A DNA stretch of 7,549 nucleotides from Clostridiales bacterium (GCA_012512355.1 JAAZEI010000237.1:1-7549), one strand, 5' to 3'; positions 1 to 6,312 are shown, counted from the stretch's first letter. The notes: generated by a model from the sequence alone, not told the origin. Numbers and translations: made by a program.

Positions 1-4
1 ATTA

Positions 5-81
5 TGGTACGCCCGACAGGAGTCGAACCTGCGACCTTCAGAGTCGGAGTCTGACACTCTATCCAGCTGAGCTACGGGCGC
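5..81 (-). tRNA. tRNA-Arg (anticodon CCG), CCA encoded
   Basis: Reading the minus strand from 81 to 5 gives a full cloverleaf. The 7-bp acceptor stem pairs GCGCCCG with CGGGCGT (one G-T pair). It is followed by a D arm with GCTC/GAGT, an anticodon stem TCAGA/TCTGA around the 7-base loop CTCCGAC, and a T arm GCAGG/CCTGT with loop TTCGACT. The anticodon is CCG, which reads the arginine codon CGG. The discriminator base is A and the 3' CCA is encoded (5-7). The gene has its own promoter (118-146) and a short hairpin leader (87-111), so it is probably a single transcription unit. Identity is secure because the loop and stem lengths are canonical. Confidence 0.97.
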
Positions 82-86
82 ATGAA

Positions 87-111
87 GCCTTGAAACCTGA
101 GGGTTCAAGGC
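87..111 (-). other. hairpin in the tRNA-Arg leader
   Basis: GCCTTGAA (87-94) pairs with TTCAAGGC (104-111). One A-G mismatch and two more G-C pairs follow toward a TGA loop. On the minus-strand transcript the hairpin starts at or within a base or two of the predicted transcription start and ends 5 bases before the tRNA. No T tract follows it in either direction, so it is not a standard terminator. It may shield the 5' end or guide leader processing; that role is inference. Confidence 0.6.
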
Positions 112-117
112 GAAAAT

Positions 118-146
118 AGTATAGCATGCGACAATTTGACTGTCAA
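118..146 (-). promoter_or_regulatory. sigma-A-type promoter of tRNA-Arg
   Basis: On the minus strand TTGACA (146-141) is followed after exactly 17 bases by TATACT (123-118), close to the ideal housekeeping promoter. The predicted transcription start is near 111, about 30 bases before the mature tRNA 5' end at 81. A strong promoter suits a stable RNA gene. The -35 box is half of an 11-base palindrome TTGACTGTCAA (136-146), probably by chance. Confidence 0.85.
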
Positions 147-260
147 TGAGATCTCGACCTTTATTAAGCGGAATACTAAAACAATTAAAGAATAAAAAGG
201 GCTAAGAACAGCAGACAAAACAAACCGTTGTAAGTAATTTTCAAGCCGCAATCTTCAGAA

Positions 261-968
261 TCAATCTTCGATGATGTCGCCTTTGAGGCTCAAAGTGATT
301 ATTTGCCAGGGAATGAATTTGCCGCTGTCCTGCAGGGCCCTCACCGCTGCACGCTCAAGACCGCCGCAGCAGGGAACCTCCATCCGGACAATGGTCAGGG
401 ATTTGATAGCGTTTTGACGCAGAATCTCCTGTAATTTTTCTGAATAATCAACGGAGTCAAGCTTTGGGCAGCCAATGAGCGTAATATGATTTTTCATGAA
501 ACGATTGTGAAAATTCGGGTGAGCATAAGCCGCGCAGTCCGCTGCAACCAGCAGATTCGCACCCTGATAATAAGGGGCCGTAAGGGGCGCCAATTGTATT
601 TGTACAGGCCATTGCGCAAGCTGACTGTTAAGCGGCGACTGCAAAACATCGTTGGGGGCTGGTTCAGCTGGCTCCATGGCTTGAGCGCTCATGCCAGAAC
701 AGCCGGGTACAGGAGCCGATGCTTCGATTGGTTGTGCTTGATTTAGCTGTACCGCCTCTTCGTCAAAAGCATCAGCTTCCCGCTGTATGATAGCAATGGC
801 GTCAACAGGACAGACCGGCAGACAATGCCCAAGACCGTCACAATAGTCATCTCGCACAAGTTTTGCTTTGCCATTGATCATCTGGATAGCACCTTCCTGA
901 CAGGCGCTGGCGCAAAGACCGCAGCCATTGCACTTTTCTTCATCTATAAATACAATATCTCGTTTCAA
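261..968 (-). CDS. ferredoxin-like protein with two Fe-S motifs and a Cys-rich C-terminal domain
   Basis: This is a 235-residue cytoplasmic electron-transfer-type protein. Residues 1-60 form a ferredoxin module: motif I is C13-x2-C16-x2-C19-x3-C23, and motif II is C43-x5-C49-x3-C53-P. The usual middle cysteine of motif II is replaced by Leu46, so the second site may hold a [3Fe-4S] or altered cluster. A Pro/Ala-rich linker (about 75-110, with C90) leads to a C-terminal domain with C145, G-C167-P-K-L-D and P-C200-C201-G-G, possibly another metal site. I recall similar proteins in clostridia and other anaerobes, but their function is not established. The start is TTG, chosen because AAGGAG lies 7 bases upstream and no nearby ATG fits. 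It lies 55 bases after the OsmC-family gene on the same strand, so the two probably form an operon with a redox role. No clear terminator was found downstream. Confidence 0.88.
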   Translation of the reverse strand: MKRDIVFIDEEKCNGCGLCASACQEGAIQMINGKAKLVRDDYCDGLGHCLPVCPVDAIAIIQREADAFDEEAVQLNQAQPIEASAPVPGCSGMSAQAMEPAEPAPNDVLQSPLNSQLAQWPVQIQLAPLTAPYYQGANLLVAADCAAYAHPNFHNRFMKNHITLIGCPKLDSVDYSEKLQEILRQNAIKSLTIVRMEVPCCGGLERAAVRALQDSGKFIPWQIITLSLKGDIIED

Positions 969-975
969 TTACTAT

Positions 976-981
976 CTCCTT
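976..981 (-). promoter_or_regulatory. ribosome binding site fixing a TTG start
   Basis: AAGGAG on the minus strand sits 7 bases before the TTG at 968-966. This is the main reason for accepting the non-ATG start of the ferredoxin-like gene. Using the TTG places the first Fe-S motif at residues 13-23, where it is expected. Confidence 0.85.
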
Positions 982-1023
982 GATGATATAACCTTATTCT
1001 TTTATTCGCTGTGGTGGGAACCT

Positions 1024-1431
1024 TTATCCTTCAGCGTCCGGCGAAAACTTAAGTTCAATTTTTATATCAGCCACCCGCGAAATCGTCTCATGAACAGAAC
1101 AATATTTAGCCGCCAGACTGCTTGCACGCTCAAAACCCTTTTCCTCGGCAGCACCAAAAATAGTGAATATCATGCTGACCTCTTTGAGCGTGGTGGGTAT
1201 TTCCTCACGTTTTATCCCATGAATGTCAATGGTGGCACGCTGATACTCCAGCCGCATCTTCTTAGCAATATCAATAAATGTTGCATAATAACATGCGCCC
1301 AGTGCCCCAAGCATCATATCATAGGGTACAAGCTGTCCCTCTTCTTGGCCAATCTGAACCTGTGAATGCTTTGTTTGCATCACCCCATCAAGTTCATTGG
1401 TGAAATGAATGGAAACAGATACTTTACTCAT
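1024..1431 (-). CDS. OsmC/Ohr-family thiol protein
   Basis: A 135-residue protein of the OsmC/Ohr superfamily, whose members form domain-swapped dimers and often reduce organic hydroperoxides with a pair of cysteines. The two family cysteines are visible: C47 in the motif LGACYYA, at the start of the central helix, and C111 in YCSVHETIS. The length matches the short YhfA-like branch rather than classical Ohr. That branch is functionally less defined, so a peroxidase role is inferred and sulfur or reactive-thiol handling is also possible. The ATG at 1431-1429 has TAGGAG 6 bases upstream (1443-1438). It is the first gene of a probable operon with the ferredoxin-like gene. Its leader contains inverted repeats and a sequence complementary to the ribosome binding site, which suggests regulated expression. 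There is no signal peptide, so it is cytoplasmic. Confidence 0.92.
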   Translation of the reverse strand: MSKVSVSIHFTNELDGVMQTKHSQVQIGQEEGQLVPYDMMLGALGACYYATFIDIAKKMRLEYQRATIDIHGIKREEIPTTLKEVSMIFTIFGAAEEKGFERASSLAAKYCSVHETISRVADIKIELKFSPDAEG

Positions 1432-1438
1432 TGTCTTC

Positions 1439-1475
1439 TCCTAACGTGCGTGTACATTCTTGGTCAGTTTTAGGA
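1439..1475 (-). promoter_or_regulatory. possible anti-ribosome-site pairing before osmC
   Basis: In the minus-strand leader UCCUAA (1475-1470) is perfectly complementary to UUAGGA (1444-1439), which covers most of the Shine-Dalgarno sequence TAGGAG (1443-1438). The loop would be 25 bases. Pairing would hide the ribosome binding site. Six base pairs can arise by chance, so this is a suggestion only. Confidence 0.3.
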
Positions 1476-1478
1476 AAC

Positions 1479-1500
1479 ATGAATGGTTCATTACATTCAT
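1479..1500 (-). repeat. 7-bp inverted repeat overlapping hairpin A (hairpin B or operator)
   Basis: ATGAATG (1479-1485) and CATTCAT (1494-1500) form a perfect dyad with an 8-base spacer. It shares bases 1482-1485 with one arm of the larger repeat, so in RNA the two stems cannot form together. As DNA it has the size of a dimeric repressor operator, for example of the MarR or ArsR kind. No specific regulator consensus is recognised. Confidence 0.45.
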
Positions 1501-1522
1501 TAATTCCATACAAAGAACCATT
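1482..1522 (-). repeat. 8-bp inverted repeat in the osmC leader (hairpin A or operator)
   Basis: AATGGTTC (1482-1489) and GAACCATT (1515-1522) are perfect reverse complements separated by 25 bases. The repeat begins at about the predicted transcription start of the OsmC-family gene. It could therefore be a repressor site over the start or the first stem of the leader RNA. The sequence alone does not decide between them. Confidence 0.5.
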
Positions 1523-1525
1523 TTG

Positions 1526-1554
1526 ATGATAGCCTTCAAAAGGAGCTTATTCAA
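1526..1554 (-). promoter_or_regulatory. putative promoter of the OsmC-ferredoxin operon
   Basis: On the minus strand TTGAAT (1554-1549; 4 of 6 consensus bases) and TATCAT (1531-1526; 5 of 6) are separated by 17 bases. The predicted start is near 1519, giving a leader of about 88 bases. A weaker alternative -10, TGTAAT at 1495-1490, has no good -35. The boxes are moderate, so confidence is limited. Confidence 0.5.
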
Positions 1555-1578
1555 GCCCATGAAAAAATAACACAAGAC

Positions 1579-1593
1579 TTGACACTTCGTCAA
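1579..1593. repeat. TTGAC-N5-GTCAA dyad upstream of the PucR/CdaR-type gene
   Basis: Perfect 5-bp arms at 1579-1583 and 1589-1593 flank five bases. The centre lies about 66 bases upstream of the predicted start of the plus-strand transcript, a usual distance for an activator site. It could be bound by the regulator encoded just downstream, but nothing in the sequence proves this. Confidence 0.35.
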
Positions 1594-1636
1594 TCAAATC
1601 TCTTGTTTATCTTTGCTTTTATTAGCCAGGTCTTCA

Positions 1637-1645
1637 TGTTATACT
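1637..1645 (+). promoter_or_regulatory. extended -10 promoter of the regulator-protease unit
   Basis: TATACT at 1640-1645 is preceded by TG at 1637-1638, giving an extended -10 element. The -35 region (around 1617-1622, TTTTAT) is poor, which extended -10 promoters tolerate and which would fit activation from an upstream site. The predicted start is near 1652, about 32 bases before the ATG at 1684. Confidence 0.6.
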
Positions 1646-1683
1646 AACCAGAAGATCATTAGACTTTTTTGAAAGGTTGCTGC

Positions 1684-2745
1684 ATGGACGATATACTGAT
1701 ACAAAAAATTACTGTTTTGTTCTCCACCCTCTCCCAGGAGCTCAGGCTGTTGGATGCGCAGGGTGACAGCCTGGTTCCCAAAGACAGCGCCTCTTATTAT
1801 TTGCCTGATGCCATGCAGAGCGGAGAAATCAGAGAACACAACGCCTATCATTTTATGCGCCTGAACAGTTCCGAATCTTTAAATCTTCTTTGTCCGGTCT
1901 CTGATTATTCAGCTGATCTGTTGCGGCTGGCCGCCGGTGCCATTGAAGCCATCGCTGAATTATATCCGCAAAGCCGCGGAAAAACAGATGCCTACCGGCG
2001 TCTGATGACAGAGGATACTGCAGAAGAAGAGGTTGCTTTGCTCATTGATGAGCACCGCATCCCTCAAAACCTCGCGCGCTGTGTTGTTCTGATAAAACTG
2101 CACTCTGTCAAACAGCAGGCCTATGATTTGCTGCAAGGTCTGATGCCTCTGGAAGACAAGGATGTTCTTCTCCCCTTTGACGCAAATAAGGTGCTGTTGA
2201 TAAAAGCTCTGGAAGATCCTCATTCTTTGACAGAAGCCAAAGAATACGCTCAGGCGCTTGAAGAAACAGTAAGAGAGGAAAGCAGTTTTTCAATCAGCTG
2301 CGGTATTGGTGGCACCCACCTGCTTGCCACAGGCCTTCGTGAGAGCTATCTGCAGGCAAAACAAGCTCTGGATGTTGGCTCGCAGTATTTTTTAAAAGAG
2401 AACATCTTTGTTTGGCATGATATGCTGCTGCCCCGATTCTTTTGCGAAATACCTGTTGAGAGGGCGCGTTATTACCATAGCCTTGTTTTCAACAAAAAAA
2501 CCTCAAGACATTTAACAGATGAAATGATTCAGACAGTGGAAATGTTTCTGGAAAAAGATCTCAATATGTCCGAGACCGCGAGACACCTTTATATTCACCG
2601 CAATACCCTGGTGTACCGCCTTGACAAAGTGCAGCGGCTGGTTGGCCTTGATTTGCGCAAATTTTCCGACGCGTTTTTATTTAAAATGCTTTATGATTTG
2701 AAATTCAGACTTAACGAAAAAAACATGCGGAATCAAGACCGCTGA
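1684..2745 (+). CDS. PucR/CdaR-type transcriptional regulator
   Basis: A 353-residue cytoplasmic DNA-binding regulator. The N-terminal part (about 1-100) is a sensor-like region I do not recognise. The middle (about 130-240) resembles the degenerate GGDEF-like domain of CdaR relatives, including SFSISCGIGG and a following ESYLQAKQAL helix. The C-terminal part (about 282-340) is the PucR-type helix-turn-helix: LNMSETARHLYIHRNTLVYRLDKV, then GLDLRKFSDAFLF. Family members respond to small metabolites and activate nearby genes; the ligand here is unknown. ATG 1684 is preferred over the in-frame TTG at 1669 because GAAAGG (1671-1676) lies 7 bases before the ATG and would fall inside the gene if TTG were used. 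The S41 protease gene starts 11 bases after the stop codon, and its ribosome site GAAAGG overlaps that stop, so the two are almost certainly cotranscribed. The protease, or the divergent OsmC operon, may be its target. Confidence 0.88.
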   Translation: MDDILIQKITVLFSTLSQELRLLDAQGDSLVPKDSASYYLPDAMQSGEIREHNAYHFMRLNSSESLNLLCPVSDYSADLLRLAAGAIEAIAELYPQSRGKTDAYRRLMTEDTAEEEVALLIDEHRIPQNLARCVVLIKLHSVKQQAYDLLQGLMPLEDKDVLLPFDANKVLLIKALEDPHSLTEAKEYAQALEETVREESSFSISCGIGGTHLLATGLRESYLQAKQALDVGSQYFLKENIFVWHDMLLPRFFCEIPVERARYYHSLVFNKKTSRHLTDEMIQTVEMFLEKDLNMSETARHLYIHRNTLVYRLDKVQRLVGLDLRKFSDAFLFKMLYDLKFRLNEKNMRNQDR

Positions 2746-2756
2746 AAGGCTTCAAC

Positions 2757-3974
2757 ATGATGAAGAAAAGAAGTATCGCTGCCCTGTTAGCCCTCCTATT
2801 GATGATCGTTCAACTGCAAGTCACCGCCCTCTCCTTCCCTTTCAATTTTGGGGGCAGCAAGGAAGAGACTGTCACCATTACCAAAGAAGAGTATGAGCGG
2901 CTAAAACAGTATGAAAAGCTTGACGAAGTTCGACTTTTTCTGGAGAAATACTATTACCAGGAACCTGATGAAACAGCCTTGCTAGAAGGTGCCATCCAGG
3001 GATTGCTCGCTGGCACGGGCGATGTCTACACTTTTTATTATCCCGAAGAGTCCTGGAATACCTTGTGGGAAGAAGACGAGGGCAAGTATGCAGGCATCGG
3101 CATCCAGATGCTGGGCAGTTATGAGACCAACCTGGTCACCATTACCCGCGTATTCAAGGGTACTCCGGCCGAAGCCGCCGGCATTCGCAAAGGCGATATT
3201 CTTTTTAAAGTTGAAGATTTGGAAATCACCGTGGCTACACTGCAGGATGCGGTGAACGTGATGCGCGGAGTACCCGGTGAAAAAGTGCATGTTGAACTCA
3301 TCAGAGAGAGCGAAGTGCTGCCCTTTGATGTAATTAAAGCAGAAATTATCATCAACCGCGTCGAAAGCATGATGCTGGAAGAAAACATCGGTTACATTGC
3401 CCATTATGAATTTGCAGGCGAGAGCTTTGAAGATTTCAAAAAGGCATTTGACGCACTAAGCGCTGCGGGCATGGAAGCCCTCATTATCGACCTTCGTGAC
3501 AACGGAGGCGGCTGGGTTCAGGATGGCGTCAGGCTTGCCGATATGTTCCTGGACAAAAAAATGCTGTTTTATACCGAGAATAGGGAAGGGCGAGAAGAAA
3601 CCTTTACGCAGGAGGGCATGAACGCCATTCCCCTGGTCATCCTGGTGAATGAAAACTCTGCCTCTACTTCAGAAATCGTCTCTGCCGCGATGAAAGATTA
3701 TAAGCGGGCGACACTGGTTGGCACCAACACCTTTGGTAAGGGCCTGATTCAAATGGTGATGAGTTTGTCCGACGGCAAAAGCGGCTTTCAGTTCACCAGC
3801 GCGCAGTACTTCTCCCCTCTTGGAAACCAGGTGCATAAAGAAGGTGTGGAGCCGGACATCGAGGTAGAACTGCCTGAGGACATGGTTCATAGTTTAACCA
3901 AACTTGGTGACATGAGCGACCCGCAGCTTAAAGCAGCATTTGATGAAGCTTTAAATCTGCTCAGCACAAAATAA
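2757..3974 (+). CDS. S41-family C-terminal processing protease (CtpA/CtpB-like), exported
   Basis: A 405-residue secreted or membrane-anchored serine protease. Residues 1-25 are a signal or anchor sequence (KKR, then a Leu/Ala-rich stretch). A helical segment (about 40-85) leads to a PDZ domain (about 115-195, with GIGIQML, TPAEAAGIRKGD and GVPGEKVHVEL) that recognises substrate C termini. The S41 core follows, with LIIDLRDNGGG (242-252) as substrate-cradle motif. The catalytic dyad is Ser303 in NSASTSE and Lys328 in FGKGLIQ, with Gln332 as third residue. The Ser-Lys-Gln spacing of 25 and 4 matches Prc and CtpB, so it should be active. ATG 2757 has GAAAGG 7 bases upstream; a second ATG follows directly. 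The length is typical. It is the second gene after the PucR/CdaR-type regulator and is followed by a terminator. The substrate is unknown; cell-wall or signalling proteins are usual for the family. Confidence 0.94.
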   Translation: MMKKRSIAALLALLLMIVQLQVTALSFPFNFGGSKEETVTITKEEYERLKQYEKLDEVRLFLEKYYYQEPDETALLEGAIQGLLAGTGDVYTFYYPEESWNTLWEEDEGKYAGIGIQMLGSYETNLVTITRVFKGTPAEAAGIRKGDILFKVEDLEITVATLQDAVNVMRGVPGEKVHVELIRESEVLPFDVIKAEIIINRVESMMLEENIGYIAHYEFAGESFEDFKKAFDALSAAGMEALIIDLRDNGGGWVQDGVRLADMFLDKKMLFYTENREGREETFTQEGMNAIPLVILVNENSASTSEIVSAAMKDYKRATLVGTNTFGKGLIQMVMSLSDGKSGFQFTSAQYFSPLGNQVHKEGVEPDIEVELPEDMVHSLTKLGDMSDPQLKAAFDEALNLLSTK

Positions 3975-4000
3975 GAGCAGCCTGCGAACATATTCAATCA

Positions 4001-4040
4001 ACCGGCCAGCTTATATCACAAAGCGGGCCGGTATTTTATA
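4001..4040 (+). terminator. Rho-independent-type terminator after the S41 protease gene
   Basis: ACCGGCC (4001-4007) pairs perfectly with GGCCGGT (4026-4032). Two further G-C pairs are possible inside (GC at 4009-4010 with GC at 4023-4024) after an A-G mismatch. A T-rich tail, TATTTTATA, follows at 4032-4040. The tail is interrupted by A residues and the loop is long, so termination may be partial. Its position 27 bases after the stop and before the next promoter fits a unit boundary. Confidence 0.7.
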
Positions 4041-4059
4041 TAGGCTGTCTACATTCGCA

Positions 4060-4088
4060 TTGTCAATATTGCCTTAGGAGGGTATAAT
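4060..4088 (+). promoter_or_regulatory. sigma-A-type promoter of ychF
   Basis: TTGTCA (4060-4065; 5 of 6 consensus bases) and a perfect TATAAT (4083-4088) are separated by 17 bases. The predicted start is near 4095, giving a leader of about 25 bases. This probably drives ychF and the ATP-grasp gene, and perhaps also the edge gene. Confidence 0.88.
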
Positions 4089-4119
4089 CAGCCCGTATGA
4101 GATTAAAGGAGACAGTTAT

Positions 4120-5217
4120 ATGAAGTTAGGTGTTGTCGGCTTACCCAACGTTGGTAAATCTACCCTTTTTAATGCGATTACCAATGCGGGGGCCATGGCC
4201 GCAAACTACCCTTTTTGCACAATTGAGCCCAATACCGGCGTGGTCCCGGTACCCGATGACCGGCTGGACAAGCTCAGCGCTATGTTTCACCCCAAAAAAA
4301 CCACACCCGCCAGCATTGAGTTTGTGGACATCGCCGGATTGGTACGCGGAGCCAGCAGGGGTGAAGGTCTGGGCAATAAATTCCTGTCACACATCAGGGA
4401 AGTTGATGCCATTGTCCATGTTGTGCGATGTTTTCAAGATGACAACATCATTCATGTTGAAGGCAGTATCGACCCCTTGCGGGATATGGAAACAATTAAT
4501 CTGGAACTCATCTTTTCAGATATGGATACCGTACAAAAACGTCTTGATAAATCAAAAAAGATGAGCAAGACCGGTGATAAAAAGTATCAGGCTGAAGTTG
4601 ATCTGGCACAAAAAGCGCTGGATCACTTTGAAAAGGGACTGCCTGCGCGTTCCCTTGAACTTTCCGCCTCCGAAAGCGAAATATTGGGACAATGGTTTCT
4701 GCTGACCACCAAACCGGTCATCTATGCCCTGAATATCTCTGAGGAAGATGTGGGAAAGGATGCAGACGAAATTGCCGATGTCGATCGCGTGAAGGAGGTT
4801 GCCTCATGCGAAGGAGCACAAACTCTTCTCATCAGCGCCGCCATTGAGGAAGAAATCGCCGCGATGGAGCCTAGTGAAAAGCAGCAATTTATACAAGAGC
4901 TTGGCATTGGACAAAGCGGTCTGGACAGGCTGGTGCAGCAATGTTATGAACTGCTTGGTTTGATCAGTTTCCTGACTTCCGGTGAAGATGAATGCCGTGC
5001 ATGGACCATCACCAAGGGAACAAAAGCACCGCAGGCTGCAGGCAAAATACATACAGATTTTGAAAAGGGGTTTATTCGCGCTGAAATTGTTCCTTTTCAT
5101 AGCCTCATGGAACTTGGCAGCATGCTTGCCTGCAGAGAAAAAGGCCTGGTTCGCAGCGAAGGCAAAGAATACGTCATGCAAGACGGCGATGTCACATTAT
5201 TTCGCTTCAATGTGTAA
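4120..5217 (+). CDS. ychF: YchF/OLA1-family redox-regulated ATPase
   Basis: A 365-residue cytoplasmic P-loop protein of the Obg-related YchF/OLA1 family, which prefers ATP over GTP and associates with ribosomes and stress responses. The P loop is GLPNVGKST (7-15). The switch region is [10 protein letters not shown] (29-38); Cys33 matches the redox-sensitive Cys35 of the E. coli protein. G3 is DIAGLVRGA (70-78), with hydrophobic Leu in place of the catalytic glutamine. The base-recognition motif is NISE (205-208) rather than NKxD, the family signature for adenine binding. A coiled-coil insert spans about 125-185. The C-terminal TGS domain (about 282-365) contains [17 protein letters not shown] and ends in FRFNV, as is typical. 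AAAGGAG lies 8 bases before the ATG. Length and motifs are complete. The next gene starts 3 bases after the stop. Confidence 0.98.
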   Translation: MKLGVVGLPNVGKSTLFNAITNAGAMAANYPFCTIEPNTGVVPVPDDRLDKLSAMFHPKKTTPASIEFVDIAGLVRGASRGEGLGNKFLSHIREVDAIVHVVRCFQDDNIIHVEGSIDPLRDMETINLELIFSDMDTVQKRLDKSKKMSKTGDKKYQAEVDLAQKALDHFEKGLPARSLELSASESEILGQWFLLTTKPVIYALNISEEDVGKDADEIADVDRVKEVASCEGAQTLLISAAIEEEIAAMEPSEKQQFIQELGIGQSGLDRLVQQCYELLGLISFLTSGEDECRAWTITKGTKAPQAAGKIHTDFEKGFIRAEIVPFHSLMELGSMLACREKGLVRSEGKEYVMQDGDVTLFRFNV

Positions 5218-5220
5218 ATT

Positions 5221-6228
5221 ATGAGCAAAATAGGCTTTATGTTAAAACGCCTGGTTAAGATGGACTACAAAAGAATGTGGTCCGTTACAGCTATCTTAAA
5301 GGAACGCTCCGGTAAAAGCCGTCTGTGGCTGATGAGTGATATGCTTGCCTGCGCAGCAAAATATAATGCCGGCTATATGGATTATATGATTGCTCAAATG
5401 TACAATCTGAATCATGCTCAGCGCAAAACTGTCTTGACAAGAGGCATCAATAACAAAATCGTCAGACAAATGAACGATAAAGCATTTTGGCATGTGTTTG
5501 ATGACAAGGCCGAATTTAATAAAACTTTCGGCAAATGGATAAACAGAGCTTGGATCACCAGTGATGGAAGCATCAGCACCCAGAATCTTATCGCATTTCT
5601 ACAAAATAAAAAAACAGTATTTCTCAAACCGCTGGAAGGATCCAGCGGGCAGGGCATTGCGCGCTTCCAGGAAAGTGACTGGAAGGATATAGACGCTTTT
5701 GCCGATGTAATACGCAATGCGGGAACTTGTATCCTTGAAGAAGGCATCATCCAGCACGATAAAATGTCAGAGCTCAATCCGAACTCTGTCAACACTGTGC
5801 GCATTGCCACACTGCTTGGCGGCAGGCAGGAGGGCATCGTCTATGCATTCTTGCGAATTGGCAATGGTAAAATCATGGACAACGTCGATTGCGGGGGCAT
5901 GGCTGCCAGGGTTGATCTTGAGAGCGGAAAACTGCTGACAGTGGCGGCAGACAAGGCTGGTAACACTTTCACCAGACACCCCATCACAGGGACTGAGATC
6001 ATTGGCTTTGAAATCCCCCATTTTGATGCCGCCAAAAACATGTGCCTTGAAGCCATGCGCCTGGTCCCTCAAATGAAGTACATTGCATGGGACGTTGCGC
6101 TGACACCGGAGGGACCAACAATCATTGAAGGCAACTCCTTCCCCAGCCACGCAGTCCCCCAATTCGCAGCGCATTACCCGCAAGGGATTGGCATACTGCC
6201 TGAATTTCAAAAGTTTATCCGCATTTAA
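5221..6228 (+). CDS. sugar-transfer-associated ATP-grasp enzyme
   Basis: A 335-residue protein matching, by motif, the ATP-grasp family found beside sugar transferases in cell-surface polysaccharide clusters. The N-terminal 110 residues are helical and lack a signal peptide. The ATP-grasp core shows VFLKPLEGSSGQGI (133-146), with Lys136 and the glycine-rich loop for ATP; ILEEGI (171-176) at the hinge; NSVNTVRIATLL (188-199); and AWDVALTPEGPTIIEGNS (289-306), where Asp291, Glu303 and Asn305 should bind magnesium. It probably joins a carboxylate to an amine or similar acceptor; the substrate is unknown. The start is uncertain: the ATG at 5221 lies 3 bases after the ychF stop and has no clear ribosome site, so translation is probably coupled to ychF. 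ATGs at 5239 and 5260 are alternatives, also without good sites. Usual neighbours such as glycosyltransferases are absent here. No terminator follows, so it may be cotranscribed with the next gene. Confidence 0.82.
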   Translation: MSKIGFMLKRLVKMDYKRMWSVTAILKERSGKSRLWLMSDMLACAAKYNAGYMDYMIAQMYNLNHAQRKTVLTRGINNKIVRQMNDKAFWHVFDDKAEFNKTFGKWINRAWITSDGSISTQNLIAFLQNKKTVFLKPLEGSSGQGIARFQESDWKDIDAFADVIRNAGTCILEEGIIQHDKMSELNPNSVNTVRIATLLGGRQEGIVYAFLRIGNGKIMDNVDCGGMAARVDLESGKLLTVAADKAGNTFTRHPITGTEIIGFEIPHFDAAKNMCLEAMRLVPQMKYIAWDVALTPEGPTIIEGNSFPSHAVPQFAAHYPQGIGILPEFQKFIRI

Positions 6229-6312
6229 CTTATTATTCTGCTGTGTGCATGAATCTGGTCTTTTCTATCGTTCTATAAGAGAATTGTACATCCTTTGGAA
6301 GGAGTGAAACAA

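Noticed and set aside
136..155. Palindromes TTGACTGTCAA and GAGATCTC upstream of the tRNA gene
   Set aside because: The first contains the -35 box and the second is a common 8-base palindrome; the half-site shared with 1579-1593 has a different spacing, so a common operator is not supported.
161..260. Terminator for the ferredoxin-like gene
   Set aside because: The minus strand has T-rich runs around 200-170, but only a 3-bp stem (GCT/AGC) precedes them; too weak to call.
928..1365. 145-residue open frame on the plus strand
   Set aside because: It is antisense to the OsmC-family gene, has no ribosome site and shows no recognisable protein motif; the minus-strand gene explains the open frame.
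1579..1607. TTGACA at 1579-1584 as a -35 box for the regulator
   Set aside because: The sequence 17 bases downstream is CTTGTT, a poor -10; the extended -10 at 1637-1645 is much better. The motif is kept only as part of a dyad.
1669..1683. TTG start adding five residues to the PucR/CdaR-type regulator
   Set aside because: The ribosome site GAAAGG at 1671-1676 would lie inside the gene and is ideally spaced for the ATG at 1684.
5418..6210. Two minus-strand open frames of 139 and 147 residues
   Set aside because: Both lie antisense to the ATP-grasp gene, whose motifs are clear; they have no ribosome sites or domain patterns.
6229..6312. Promoter or terminator between the ATP-grasp and edge genes
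   Set aside because: TATAAG at 6274-6279 lacks a matching -35 box and no stable hairpin with a T tract is present; apart from the ribosome site the gap holds nothing I can support.
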